From the NCBI GenBank assembly GCA_002494625.1, contig DACH01000001.1:1-64000 (forward strand): 64,000 bases of DNA, written 5' to 3'. Below are positions 33,954-44,152 of this stretch, piece by piece. The number at the start of each line of letters is the position of its first letter. The stretch's first letter is position 1. Origin of the DNA: Archaeoglobus sp. UBA234. GTDB lineage: Archaea > Halobacteriota > Archaeoglobi > Archaeoglobales > Archaeoglobaceae. The position numbers and the translations under genes are program-made. Below the pieces are notes generated by a model. It was not told the origin of the DNA, did not search any database, and saw only the letters and a program-made list of their open reading frames with translations.

Positions 33954-34759
33954 TGGTAAACTCTGAAGTTGAGCTTGAAGTTAAACTTGATGCCAAGCTT
34001 GAAGTTAAAAATCTCAGGTTTAAATACAACGGTTTTGAACTGTTAGCAAGTTTGGAGGTAAAAAAAGGGGAAATTTTGACATTACTTGGCCCAAATGGTA
34101 GTGGAAAGACCACCATGTTAAAATGCATTTACGGAATTCTCAAGCCAAAAGCTCCATGTATTTACATAGATGGAGAAGACCTTCATTCTATGAGTTTGAA
34201 AAATAGGGCCAAAAAAATCGGCTATGTCCCTCAAATCCACCATCCAAGTTTTCCTTATACAGTTCTGGAGTTCGTCGTTATGGGAAGAGCTTCTCAAATC
34301 CAAGTTTTTGACTCTCCCGGTGAAGAAGATTATAAAATGGCCATGGATGCTCTGAAACTTGTCGGAATAGTGGACTTAGCAGATAAGCCTTACACTCAAA
34401 TCAGTGGTGGACAATTACAGTTAGCCTTAATAGCCAGAGCTCTGGTTCAAAATCCAGAAGTTATTTTATTTGATGAACCAACAGCTCATCTCGATTTTAA
34501 GAATAAGATCAAGATTTCGAACATTATAAGAAAAATTACGCTGAGTAAAAAAACTGCAACCATATTAACACTCCACGACCCAAATCTGGCTGGTATGTAT
34601 TCTGATAAGATTGCTCTCATTAAGGGTGGCAGAATTTATTCAGCTGGGAAGCCTGAGGAAGTGTTGAACGAGAAAGTGCTCGGTGATGTATATGAGATGA
34701 GAGTAAGAGTTGTTGATGTTGACTCTTTCAAACTGATTATTCCAGATCCAACATATTGA
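33953..34759 (+). CDS. BtuD/FecE-type ABC ATPase
   Basis: 268 residues with Walker A LLGPNGSGKTTML near 43, Q-loop, signature QISGGQLQLALIARAL near 146, and Walker B VILFDEPTAHLDF. The N terminus has an odd Val/Glu/Lys repeat (EVELEVKLDAKLEVKNL). ATG at 33953 overlaps the permease stop (TAATG). Completes the importer with the tandem-domain lipoprotein. About 70 nt separates it from the cobN unit. Confidence 0.93.
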   Translation: MVNSEVELEVKLDAKLEVKNLRFKYNGFELLASLEVKKGEILTLLGPNGSGKTTMLKCIYGILKPKAPCIYIDGEDLHSMSLKNRAKKIGYVPQIHHPSFPYTVLEFVVMGRASQIQVFDSPGEEDYKMAMDALKLVGIVDLADKPYTQISGGQLQLALIARALVQNPEVILFDEPTAHLDFKNKIKISNIIRKITLSKKTATILTLHDPNLAGMYSDKIALIKGGRIYSAGKPEEVLNEKVLGDVYEMRVRVVDVDSFKLIIPDPTY

Positions 34760-34797
34760 GTTTTAAGAAATTGAAGATTCTTCAGAAATGATAATAC

Positions 34798-34805
34798 TTA
34801 AATAC
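34798..34805 (+). promoter_or_regulatory. TATA box of the cobN-cobN-chlID unit
   Basis: ATACTTAAATACAAT, centred 26-27 nt before the ATG at 34829. The chelatase genes can therefore be made from their own leaderless transcript, separately from the ABC importer just upstream. Confidence 0.5.
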
Positions 34806-34828
34806 AATATCTTGTTACGATTAATGCC

Positions 34829-37800
34829 ATGGAATTAAGTTTTATAGTGGGATATGGAGCCTCAATGCTTCCAATTTTATCCAGAATATTAGACAGAGAA
34901 TCAGAAAAACTGGGTTTCGAGTACTTAGCCATAAGCGATTTCTCCAGCGAAAAATATGCTGAAAGAATTTCAAAAAGTGATGCTATTTTTGTTTATGCTT
35001 ATGAACTGCCCGAAAAAGTCGAGAGAGCGATAGAGAACTCTAAAGCCAAGATCGTGATTTCAGCTTCAGATAATTACCTCCACCTTTCAAAAGGTTCTGC
35101 AGACATTTTAAACAAGGCAATATCCTACTTTAAAATCGGTGGAGAGGATAATTTAAGAAACCTTGTCCGATTCATGCTCAAGAGTGTTGGTCTGAAGGTA
35201 GAGGTTGAAGATGTTAAAGAACTGCCTTGGCATGGAATATACCATCCAGAATTTGGACTTTTTAGAACAACCAATGAATACCTCAAGGTTTATGACAGAG
35301 TTTACGATGAGGTTTATGGCAGAAAACCTTTAGTGGGTATAATCATTCACAGAACATACTGGCTCTATGGCAACTTAAAGCACTTCAATGCCGTTGTTAA
35401 AGCTTTTGAGGATGCAGGACTGGGAGTGTTGCCAGTATTTACACAGGGCTGGAGAGATGAGCTACTGAACACCCCATCAAAGGAGGATACCATCAGAGAA
35501 TTTTTTATTATCGACGGAAGAGTGATTGTTGATGCTATACTCAATTCAACTTACTTCTTTTTGCTCGATCATGGAAGTAGAGATGATAGGTACAGATTCA
35601 AAGAGGTTGAGGGAATAAATCTCCTCAAAACATTAAATGTTCCAATTATTCAGCCCTGTCTTTCATCATCTCAGAGTGTCGAAGAATGGCGTGACGATCC
35701 TCAAGGCTTGGACTACCTTTCTCAAGTTTACACGATAATAATGCCAGAGGTTGATGGGTTGATAGAGCCAGTATATCTCGCTGGCACGAAACTCAGCGAT
35801 GATGGTGTTAAATCTTTTGAGCCATACACAGAGCATGCAAGATATTTAGCAAGGAGGATAAAGAAGTGGATAGATTTGAGGAAAAAGAAACCGGAGGAAA
35901 GAAAAATCGCGATAGTACTGATTAACCCTCCATGCAAGGGACTTGAAGCAAGCGTTGCTGTTGGTTTCGGATTGGATGTTCCAGAAAGTATTGCAAGACT
36001 TCTGAAAAGGCTAAAAGAAGCTGGATATAAGATAGATAACCCACCGAATGACGGAAAAGAGCTGATAAGGCTTATACTCGAACGGAGAGCTATAAGTGAG
36101 TTTAGATGGACTTCGGTTGAGGAGATAGTTGAGAGAGGAGGGGCAATTGACTTCGTGGACATTGAGACCTACAACGAGTGGTTCAGCGAGCTACCAAGCG
36201 AGACAAGGCAAGAAATGGAAAAAGAGTGGGGGAGAGCTAGGGATATTTTTGCTGGAGATTTTTCATCCGGTGATGTTGAGAAACTTGCGGGCATGGTTTA
36301 TAAAAATAAATTTGTTATTCCAGGATTGCTTTTTGGCAACGTTTTCATAACACCCCAGCCAAAATTTGGGTGTGCAGGCAGTAGATGTGATGGAAAAGTT
36401 TGCAGAATTTTACACAATCCAACTATTCCCCCTCCACATCAGTGGCTTGCCGTATATAGATGGATTACGAGGAAATTTAAAGCAGACATCATAGTTCACT
36501 TCGGAACTCACGGTTATTTGGAGTTCAGACCGGGTAAGAGTGTTGGTTTATCAACTTCATGCTGGCCGGAGATTAGCGTAGATGATGTTCCCCACCTGTA
36601 TGTTTATAATGTTTCAAATCCCATGGAAGGTGTACTGGCAAAGAGGAGGAGCTATGCAACAATCGTTGACCACATTTATCCTCCGATGGTCATGGCTGAG
36701 GTGTTCGAAGAGATCGAATCCTTACTTGCTCAGTATAGTAAAGCTAAACAGCTTGGAGATTTTGAGAGGGCTAAGATAATCTATGAAGATATAATCAAAA
36801 AATCTAAGGCTAATAACATTCCAATTAAAGCTACCGATCCAGAAAAAGTTATTGAGGAAATACACAGGTATGTTGAAGTAGTTAGAGGGACGCAAATAGA
36901 AATGGGGCTGCATGTATTTGCTCATCCCCGCATTGATAAGCTTGCCGAGTACGCTACAACTGTCATGACCTATGACAGCAACAACTTTCCATCGATAAGA
37001 AGAGTGCTGGCTGAATACATCGGCCTGAATTACGATGAAATGAGAGCCAATCCCGACGAGATCAACAAACTGGGATTGACCAATTCTGAAACGCTGCATT
37101 TACTCCACAAAGCTGCAGTTAAGACAATAGATGATTTGTTGAAAGCCGGAAATGATGAAAATATAAATGATGAAAATATTATCCATTTCTTGAATAAAAA
37201 CATTTCAGATGTTTTTGAAACATTATCTATGCCTGAGTCTTTAAAAATTACTTCTGTTTTTAAAAGGGCGCTGGAGATTGCCAGTAAAATCGAGGAATGT
37301 GTAAATGAATATGACGGATTTATTTGTGGAATAAGTGGAGAATTCGTTGAACCGGGAGCCTCAGGATCACTTACGAGAGGGAAGATTGAGATACTACCAA
37401 CCGGTAGAAACTTCTTCGCAGTCGATCCTACTGCTCTTCCAACTGAGTCTGCATGGAAAGTCGGAGTCGAGACTGCTAATAAGCTCCTCAGACATTACAT
37501 AGAAAAGCACGAAAGATATCCTGAGTCCATTGGAGAATGGTTATGGAGTATAGACGGGTACAAAGCTGATGGAGAGCAAATAGCTCAGATACTCTATTTA
37601 CTTGGAGTCAGACCTGTCTGGATAAATGGATCGGTTAAGGGATTGGAGATAATCCCGCTTGAAGAATTAAAGAGGCCTCGTATCGATGTTGTTATACGAA
37701 TTAGTGGTATAGTTAGGGATACGTTACCCAACTACATTTACATGATTGATGAGGCTGTCTCGAAGGTTGCAGCTTTAGATGAGCCACCAGAGATGAATTA

Positions 37801-38683
37801 CATCAGAAAACACTATCTGGAGCATGTATCGAGGATTAAAAACGAGGAACTTGCGTTGTGCAGGGTATTTTGTGCTCCACCCGGCAGTTATGGATCTGGT
37901 GTGAACTATGCTGTTGAGGCTTCAGCCTGGCAGAATGATGAGGATCTGGCAAAAGCCTGGGTTCAATGGAGTGGATATGCGTATACAAGAAAATACTTTG
38001 GAGAGGAGGCGTTTGAAAGTTTGATCCTTAACCTGAAGAATGTGGATGTTGTAACGAGAGATCATGTGAGTGATGAGCACGACATACTCAACTGCTGTTG
38101 CTACTTCTCCTACCATGGAGGGTTCTACAACGCTGTCAAAAGCTTGGGTAAGGAGCCGGAGATGGTCATCGTTGATACCAAGGATGTTTCATCTACAACA
38201 GTCAGGGAAATGAAGGACGAGATAGAGAGAGTTGTCAGGGCTAAACTACTAAACCCAGTCTGGATTTCCGAAATGAAGAAACACGGCTACAGAGGGGCAA
38301 ATGAATTCTCGAAGAAGATTGTACACCTATACGGCTGGTCAGCAACTACAAAGCTCGTTGATAAGTGGGTCTTCGATGAGATTGCAAACACATACGTACT
38401 GGATGATGAAATGCGTAAGTGGTTCGAAGAGAATAATGTGTACGCTGCAGAGGAGATCACCAGAAGGTTGTTCGAGGCTGCCGAAAGAGGTTTGTGGGAT
38501 GCAGATGATCAACTCCTTGAGAGACTCAGAGAGGTCTACGGAGAGATTGAAGGAATTCTCGAGGACAGTATCGTCGGAGATGTTCAAGGAGGAGTCATCA
38601 ATACGTATACGATGAATGATGTCGAAAACTGGGAGAGGAGCTCAGAAAAAGTGGTGAACGTATGGGAGAAGCTGAAAGAGTGA
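34829..38683 (+). CDS. cobN: CobN/BchH-type metal chelatase large subunit, copy 1
   Basis: 1284 residues. Chelatase H-subunit motifs are present: HFGTHGYLEFRPGKSVGLS near residue 555, PTGRNFFAVDPTALPTESAW near 855, and LPNYIYMIDEAVSKVAALDEPPEMNYIRKH near 970. The family inserts Co2+ into hydrogenobyrinate diamide or Mg2+ into protoporphyrin, powered by AAA+ partners. No other corrin genes are in this window. A Cys-rich patch (FGCAGSRCDGKVC, near 513) is unusual and might bind metal. Next gene is a paralogue overlapping by 22 nt. Confidence 0.9.
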   Translation: MELSFIVGYGASMLPILSRILDRESEKLGFEYLAISDFSSEKYAERISKSDAIFVYAYELPEKVERAIENSKAKIVISASDNYLHLSKGSADILNKAISYFKIGGEDNLRNLVRFMLKSVGLKVEVEDVKELPWHGIYHPEFGLFRTTNEYLKVYDRVYDEVYGRKPLVGIIIHRTYWLYGNLKHFNAVVKAFEDAGLGVLPVFTQGWRDELLNTPSKEDTIREFFIIDGRVIVDAILNSTYFFLLDHGSRDDRYRFKEVEGINLLKTLNVPIIQPCLSSSQSVEEWRDDPQGLDYLSQVYTIIMPEVDGLIEPVYLAGTKLSDDGVKSFEPYTEHARYLARRIKKWIDLRKKKPEERKIAIVLINPPCKGLEASVAVGFGLDVPESIARLLKRLKEAGYKIDNPPNDGKELIRLILERRAISEFRWTSVEEIVERGGAIDFVDIETYNEWFSELPSETRQEMEKEWGRARDIFAGDFSSGDVEKLAGMVYKNKFVIPGLLFGNVFITPQPKFGCAGSRCDGKVCRILHNPTIPPPHQWLAVYRWITRKFKADIIVHFGTHGYLEFRPGKSVGLSTSCWPEISVDDVPHLYVYNVSNPMEGVLAKRRSYATIVDHIYPPMVMAEVFEEIESLLAQYSKAKQLGDFERAKIIYEDIIKKSKANNIPIKATDPEKVIEEIHRYVEVVRGTQIEMGLHVFAHPRIDKLAEYATTVMTYDSNNFPSIRRVLAEYIGLNYDEMRANPDEINKLGLTNSETLHLLHKAAVKTIDDLLKAGNDENINDENIIHFLNKNISDVFETLSMPESLKITSVFKRALEIASKIEECVNEYDGFICGISGEFVEPGASGSLTRGKIEILPTGRNFFAVDPTALPTESAWKVGVETANKLLRHYIEKHERYPESIGEWLWSIDGYKADGEQIAQILYLLGVRPVWINGSVKGLEIIPLEELKRPRIDVVIRISGIVRDTLPNYIYMIDEAVSKVAALDEPPEMNYIRKHYLEHVSRIKNEELALCRVFCAPPGSYGSGVNYAVEASAWQNDEDLAKAWVQWSGYAYTRKYFGEEAFESLILNLKNVDVVTRDHVSDEHDILNCCCYFSYHGGFYNAVKSLGKEPEMVIVDTKDVSSTTVREMKDEIERVVRAKLLNPVWISEMKKHGYRGANEFSKKIVHLYGWSATTKLVDKWVFDEIANTYVLDDEMRKWFEENNVYAAEEITRRLFEAAERGLWDADDQLLERLREVYGEIEGILEDSIVGDVQGGVINTYTMNDVENWERSSEKVVNVWEKLKE

Positions 38684-41600
38684 GGATTCTTATAATTTCA
38701 CTCATTGTAAATAAAAGCCTCGTAAAAGCAATTGAAGATGTTAAGGAGTATGCAGATGTTAAGCTGATATTTGCCCATGAACTTCATAAAGTTGATGACC
38801 TCCAGAGCTACGTTTACTGGGCAGATATTGTTTTAATCGATGTTAGAGGAGACCCCTCAACTTTAACGGAACTCGACTATAAGGATAAAGATGTTGTGGT
38901 TTTAGTCGGTGGCTCTTCCCTCTTCACTCTTGCAAAGCTTGGTAGCTTTAGAATGAGCAAGATGAAAGGAGCCAACATGTCTTATGGAGCGAATCCTGAA
39001 AGTGTGAAGAAGTGGATAAACAGAATTCAAAGAATTATAGAAGCGATGGGAAAAATTCTGCCCTTTGGTGTATTTAAAGATGCGAGGAGCTACATCAGGA
39101 TTGTAAAGTACTGGGCTAATGGAGGCTACGAGAATTACAAAAACATGCTTCTTTTCATCTGCAAGATAAAGGGGTTAGATGTTGAAGTTGAAGATCCAGT
39201 CGAGTATCCAGATTACGGCTTGTATCATCCAGATTATGGCTATGACTACGAACCTCAAATCGATCCAAGCAAGCCGACTGTTGGATTGATCTTCTACGGC
39301 GGGATGCATTTGGAATCATGCATACCAACACTTAGAGAGATTATAAAAAGACTAAATGCAAATATAATTCCTGTTCATTCTGATGGAATTATAAATTTGA
39401 AAGCCATAAAAGAGTACTTTAAAGATGAAGATATCGATTGCATAGTCAGTTTACTGTGGTTCAGGCTGAATGGGGGACCTTTGGGAGGAGATCCAAGACC
39501 AACAATCGAGTTCTTAAATGAGAAGAAAGCTAAGCTGTTCTCTCCAGCTATAATGCTAATGCAAAAAATAGAGGACTGGGAAAAGAGTGAGAGGGGACTG
39601 GATGTTCTTCAGACGATAACAGCCGTCGAACTGCCGGAAATGGATGGAGGAGTTGAACCGATTCCTGTTTGTGGTGTAAAAGACTGTGAAGTCGTTCCCA
39701 TGGTAGATAGAGTTGATAGATTCGTTAGCAGGGTGAACAGATGGCTTGAACTCAAGAGAAAGCCAAATAGAGATAAGAGAATCGCCATAATCATCTACAA
39801 CTATCCCCCGGGAGAAGAAAATCTCGGCAGTGCAGCCTACATAGACACCTTCGCAAGCGTTGAAAGGATTCTTGAAAGGCTTGAAAAAGAAGGCTGTACA
39901 GTAGAAAAAGCCAAGATAAAGGATTTGTTCGTGGAAAGAATGTTGTTCAATCCAAAACTGTATCCGCCGGAAAAAATCGAATGTCCGAGAATGAGCTTTG
40001 AAGAGTACCTAAGCTATTTTAACGAGCTACCGGAAGAGTGCAGAAGAGATGTCGTAGAATGCTGGGGAAATCCGCCGGGAGAAATAATGGTTGATGGTAG
40101 TAGTATTCTCATCCCTGGAGTTATCTTGGGAAATGTTTTTGTTGGTGTTCAGCCTTCAAGACCCCCATTAGACAATGAAGACCCTTATTCAGCAATTCAC
40201 GACCAGACAAAACCACCCCACCACCAGTACATAGCGTTCTACAAGTGGATTGAGAAAGTCTTCAAAGCAGACTGCGTTATCCACGTAGGAACTCACGGAC
40301 TGGCAGAATTTATGAAAGGAAAAGAGGTAGGATTGAGTTCGAAATGTTTCCCAGACATTTTGATTGGAGCGATACCCCACCTCTACATCTATCACGTCAT
40401 CAATACATCCGAAGCTTCGATAGCAAAAAGAAGACTTTACGGAACTTTAATCAGCTACAACTCCCCTCCATACACAACTTCCGGGCTTTATGAAGAATAT
40501 GCGAGGCTTGAGGAGTTCTTAAATGAGTACAGAGAGGCCTTAAGTAAAGATGAGCCGAGGGCGGAGATAGCAAAGAGAAAAGCGTTGGAGCTTGCAGAGA
40601 AGTTGAATCTTGGGGGCAATTTGGACGAAATAGAAGCAAGGCTCTACGAATACAAACGCTCAATAATTCCAAAGGGCTTGCATGTAGTCGGGGAGGAATA
40701 CAGCTTGGATGATTTGGAAGACTTCATAACACTCGTAGCAAGATACGATAGAGGAGAGATAAAGTCCCTAAACAGATTAATTGCTGAGAAAAGAGGACTA
40801 AAATACGAAGAAGTGCTCAACGATCCCCCAAAACTCAAAGAAATCGAGGAAGAGGCGAAAGAAATTGTTAATCGATTTTTAAAAGGTGAAAGATTTCCAG
40901 AGTATGAAAAAACATTGAGATATGCTCTTGAAGTTGCCAAGAAGTTTGAGGATAATTCCTTAGAGCTCGAAAACTTAGTCGAAGGGCTGAATGGCCGTTA
41001 TATAGAGCCTTCCGTTGGAGGAGATGTCATAAGAAATCCGGAGGTATTGCCAACGGGGAGAAATATTTACCCATTTGACCCGCTAAAAGTTCCAACAGAA
41101 TCTGCTGTTGAAAGGGGAAGAAAAATAGCCGAGATAACGATAAAGAAGTATTTAGAGAAGCATGGAAAGTATCCAGAAAGCGTTGGTGTAGTTCTCTGGG
41201 GGTTTGAAACGGCAAAAACGTATGGAGAAACAATCGCCCAAATACTGGAGTACATCGGAGTTAGGGTAGTTCACGTAAGCCCCTGGGAGAAGAAGCTTGA
41301 AGTCATTCCGATTGAGGAACTTGGAAGACCTCGTATCGATGTAGTCGTTACAATATGCGGCTTCTTCAGAGAGATGTTTCCAAACATTATGGAGTTGCTC
41401 GATAAGGCCTTTAGAATGGTTGCAGAACTCGATGAGCCGGAAGATACGAACTTCGTAAAAAAGCATGCGAAAGAGATGAGTAATTATGGAGAGTTAGCGA
41501 AGGCGAGAATTTTTGGCCCCACTTCAACTGAATACAATACGAGATTACTCCAGCTCGTCGAAGATAGCGTTTGGAATGAAGAAGGAGACTTAGCAGAGGC

Positions 41601-42219
41601 TTACATATCCTCAATGAGTTATGCATATACAAAGGGGTACTACTCCAGAGAAGCGAGAGAAGTATTTGAAAATCTTCTAAGAAAAGTTGATCTCGTTTCG
41701 CAGGTAAGGGATTCTCACGACTATGAAATTACGGATTTAGATCACTACTACGAGTTTTTTGGAGGTTTATCCAAATCTGTTGAAATTTTAAAAGGAGAAA
41801 AGCCAGAGATGTTCATAGCAGACACCACAATGGAGATTGTAAAGGTTGAGAATGTTAAGGAAGCTATAGGGAAGGGGACTGTAACGAGAATTCTTAATCC
41901 AAAGTGGATAGATGAGATGCTGAAACATGGGTTTTTAGGAGCTCAGAAGATTGCTGAAAGAATTGAGAATCTGCTTGGCTTGGCAGCGACAACAAACGCT
42001 GTTGAGAACTGGATTTGGGATAAAGTTGCTGAAAGGTTTGTATTTGACGAAGAGATTTTTGAGAGGTTGAAAGAGAGCAATCCTTATGCAACAAAAGAAA
42101 TACTTGAAAGGCTTCTTGAAGCGAATAAGAGGGGTTACTGGGACGCTGATGAGGAAATTTTAGAAAAACTTGAAGATGAATACCTTGAGCTGGATGGAAT
42201 ACTTGAAGAAGAGATTTGA
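38662..42219 (+). CDS. cobN: CobN/BchH-type metal chelatase large subunit, copy 2
   Basis: 1185 residues, a clear paralogue of the upstream gene. HVGTHGLAEFMKGKEVGLSSK, PTGRNIYPFDPLKVPTESAVERGRK and MFPNIMELLDKAFRMVAELDEPEDTNFVKKH align with copy 1. The N-terminal CobN region (VDDLQSYVYWADIVLIDVRGDPSTL) is more typical here. ATG at 38662 with GGTGA upstream. Two H-type subunits side by side suggest either two substrates or metals sharing one AAA+ motor, or a heteromeric chelatase (inference). Confidence 0.9.
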   Translation: MGEAERVRILIISLIVNKSLVKAIEDVKEYADVKLIFAHELHKVDDLQSYVYWADIVLIDVRGDPSTLTELDYKDKDVVVLVGGSSLFTLAKLGSFRMSKMKGANMSYGANPESVKKWINRIQRIIEAMGKILPFGVFKDARSYIRIVKYWANGGYENYKNMLLFICKIKGLDVEVEDPVEYPDYGLYHPDYGYDYEPQIDPSKPTVGLIFYGGMHLESCIPTLREIIKRLNANIIPVHSDGIINLKAIKEYFKDEDIDCIVSLLWFRLNGGPLGGDPRPTIEFLNEKKAKLFSPAIMLMQKIEDWEKSERGLDVLQTITAVELPEMDGGVEPIPVCGVKDCEVVPMVDRVDRFVSRVNRWLELKRKPNRDKRIAIIIYNYPPGEENLGSAAYIDTFASVERILERLEKEGCTVEKAKIKDLFVERMLFNPKLYPPEKIECPRMSFEEYLSYFNELPEECRRDVVECWGNPPGEIMVDGSSILIPGVILGNVFVGVQPSRPPLDNEDPYSAIHDQTKPPHHQYIAFYKWIEKVFKADCVIHVGTHGLAEFMKGKEVGLSSKCFPDILIGAIPHLYIYHVINTSEASIAKRRLYGTLISYNSPPYTTSGLYEEYARLEEFLNEYREALSKDEPRAEIAKRKALELAEKLNLGGNLDEIEARLYEYKRSIIPKGLHVVGEEYSLDDLEDFITLVARYDRGEIKSLNRLIAEKRGLKYEEVLNDPPKLKEIEEEAKEIVNRFLKGERFPEYEKTLRYALEVAKKFEDNSLELENLVEGLNGRYIEPSVGGDVIRNPEVLPTGRNIYPFDPLKVPTESAVERGRKIAEITIKKYLEKHGKYPESVGVVLWGFETAKTYGETIAQILEYIGVRVVHVSPWEKKLEVIPIEELGRPRIDVVVTICGFFREMFPNIMELLDKAFRMVAELDEPEDTNFVKKHAKEMSNYGELAKARIFGPTSTEYNTRLLQLVEDSVWNEEGDLAEAYISSMSYAYTKGYYSREAREVFENLLRKVDLVSQVRDSHDYEITDLDHYYEFFGGLSKSVEILKGEKPEMFIADTTMEIVKVENVKEAIGKGTVTRILNPKWIDEMLKHGFLGAQKIAERIENLLGLAATTNAVENWIWDKVAERFVFDEEIFERLKESNPYATKEILERLLEANKRGYWDADEEILEKLEDEYLELDGILEEEI

Positions 42220-42232
42220 GGAGGTGAAATCG

Positions 42233-44152
42233 ATGGAAAAAGCTCAAAGAGAAGAGCGCTTGGTCTTTCCGTTCTCTGCAATAGTCGGGCGGGAGAAGGC
42301 TAAACTTGCCCTTCTATGCAACGCTGTAAATCCTGCGATTGGTGGAGTTTTGCTCAGTGGTGATAAGGGGACTGGCAAGTCGACAATGGTTAGGGCTCTA
42401 GCGGACGTGCTACCAGAAATAGAAGTCGTGAAAGACTGTCTTTTCAATTGCAATCCAAACAACGAACTTGAGATGTGCGAAGCATGCCTTGAGAAAAGCG
42501 AAAACGGCAATATTGAAGTGATAATAAGGAGAATGAGAGTTGTTGATTTACCTCTAAGCGTTACTATCGATAGACTGGTTGGAACTATAGACATCCAGAA
42601 GGCATTAAAGGAGGGTATCAGAGCCTTACAGCCAGGAATCCTTGCTGAAGCGAACAGAAACATTCTGTATATTGATGAAGTAAACTTACTCGACGATTAC
42701 ATTGCAGATGTTCTCCTGGATTCTGCAGCCATGGGCTGGAACATAATAGAGAGGGAAGGAGTCAGTTTAAAGCATCCGTCCCGCTTCATCCTCATTGGCT
42801 CAATGAATCCCGAGGAGGGTGAGCTCAGACCACAAATTCTGGACAGGTTTGGCCTGTTTGTAAACGTCGAGGCTTCCGACAATATGGAGGAAAGGATTGA
42901 AATAGTGAAGAGGGTTGAGGAGTTCCAGACTGATCCACTATCCTTCGGAGAGAAGTACCAAAGAGAGCAGGAGAAACTTAGAGAATCCATAAAGAGGGCA
43001 AGAGAGATTGTGAATAAAGTAGAGGTTGATGATGAGCTCCTCGAACTTTTAGCTAAAACCATAATCGAGAATGGTATAAAAACGCATAGAGCAGAGATAG
43101 TCACTATTAAAACAGCGAAAGCAATTGCAGCCTTGGATGGTAGAAAAAAAGTTAGTCTGGAAGATTTGAAGAGGGCAATGGAGTTAGCTTTACCGCATAG
43201 AATTAAGCTAAAACCATTTGAGCCGCCACCAAAAATGCCAGAAAATAACACAAGAAAAGAGAATAAGCAGCACAACCATGAGCACAACCATGAGCACAAT
43301 CACAGCCATAAACAAAATCAGGATAAAAGTGAGGGCAGGACAGAGAACAGAAATGGATTGGGAAACAGGGGAGAACAATTCGAAGCTTCTAATGTGGATA
43401 TAAATGTTCGCTTAACCGAGAGGAGAAATAGAGAGGGAAAAAATACGAGAGGGTCGAGAGATGAAAAAGCCACCGTTATCGGCCACCCCCATGGCTATCC
43501 GGTCTCAAACACCCCCCCATTAAAACCTGAACAGTTATGTGATGTCGATCTGGTGGCAACAATAAGAGCTTCTGCATCTAAGTTTAAAAGCGAAATAGAT
43601 GAGGACGATGTGAGGGTTAGAGTAAGAAAAACCAGAGTGCCAAGACTGACGATCATATTGCTCGACTCCAGCGGAAGTATGGCGGCGATGCGGAGAATAA
43701 GCATTGCAAAGGGTGTAGCAAAAAGGATAATAGAGAACAGTTACATAAAAAGGGACTCACTTGCTTTGATAACCTTCAGAGGTTATGGAGCTGATATTTT
43801 AGTTCCTCCAACTCGTAGATACACCAGTGTTATGGATGCACTTCAAAACGTTAAAACAGGTGGAAGGACTCCACTCTCATCTGCCTTGCAGACCCTTCTG
43901 ATGTTAGCCAGAAGTTTTAGAATGAAAAACAAAAATTCAGTCGTGAGATGCATTCTGATTTCCGATGGAAAGGCAAACACGCCACTCTTCAACAAATCAA
44001 TAAAAGAGGAAATACAAATACTTTCTTCCGCTATAAAAAAGAATAAAATAAAGTTTGAAATATACGATACAAGGGCAAAAACGATAGATCCTGCTCCTAC
44101 TTATGTTGAAATGCTGTCAGACATACTCAATGCACCCATCCACGGTGTTTGA
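42233..44152 (+). CDS. ChlI/ChlD (BchI/BchD)-type chelatase motor fusion with His-rich linker
   Basis: 639 residues. The N-terminal AAA+ domain has Walker A SGDKGTGKSTMVRAL near 42-56 and the chelatase-specific YIDEVNLLDDYIADVLLDSAAMGWN. The C-terminal VWA domain has the MIDAS motif LLDSSGSMAAM near 476. Between them, at about 343-365, is a His/Asn tract (QHNHEHNHEHNHSHKQ) that could bind Ni, Co or Zn. It should power CobN copies 1 and 2. The ATG at 42233 follows GGAGGTGA; the in-frame extension to 42170 is inside cobN. Confidence 0.9.
   Translation: MEKAQREERLVFPFSAIVGREKAKLALLCNAVNPAIGGVLLSGDKGTGKSTMVRALADVLPEIEVVKDCLFNCNPNNELEMCEACLEKSENGNIEVIIRRMRVVDLPLSVTIDRLVGTIDIQKALKEGIRALQPGILAEANRNILYIDEVNLLDDYIADVLLDSAAMGWNIIEREGVSLKHPSRFILIGSMNPEEGELRPQILDRFGLFVNVEASDNMEERIEIVKRVEEFQTDPLSFGEKYQREQEKLRESIKRAREIVNKVEVDDELLELLAKTIIENGIKTHRAEIVTIKTAKAIAALDGRKKVSLEDLKRAMELALPHRIKLKPFEPPPKMPENNTRKENKQHNHEHNHEHNHSHKQNQDKSEGRTENRNGLGNRGEQFEASNVDINVRLTERRNREGKNTRGSRDEKATVIGHPHGYPVSNTPPLKPEQLCDVDLVATIRASASKFKSEIDEDDVRVRVRKTRVPRLTIILLDSSGSMAAMRRISIAKGVAKRIIENSYIKRDSLALITFRGYGADILVPPTRRYTSVMDALQNVKTGGRTPLSSALQTLLMLARSFRMKNKNSVVRCILISDGKANTPLFNKSIKEEIQILSSAIKKNKIKFEIYDTRAKTIDPAPTYVEMLSDILNAPIHGV

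Noticed and set aside
42170..42232. Longer N terminus for the chelatase motor
   Set aside because: It lies inside the end of cobN copy 2, whereas an ideal ribosome site precedes the ATG at 42233.
42244..43299. Long antisense open frames opposite the chelatase motor and elsewhere (for example opposite gyrB)
   Set aside because: Low-complexity Ser/Leu/Phe-rich translations without start signals, typical shadows of real genes.
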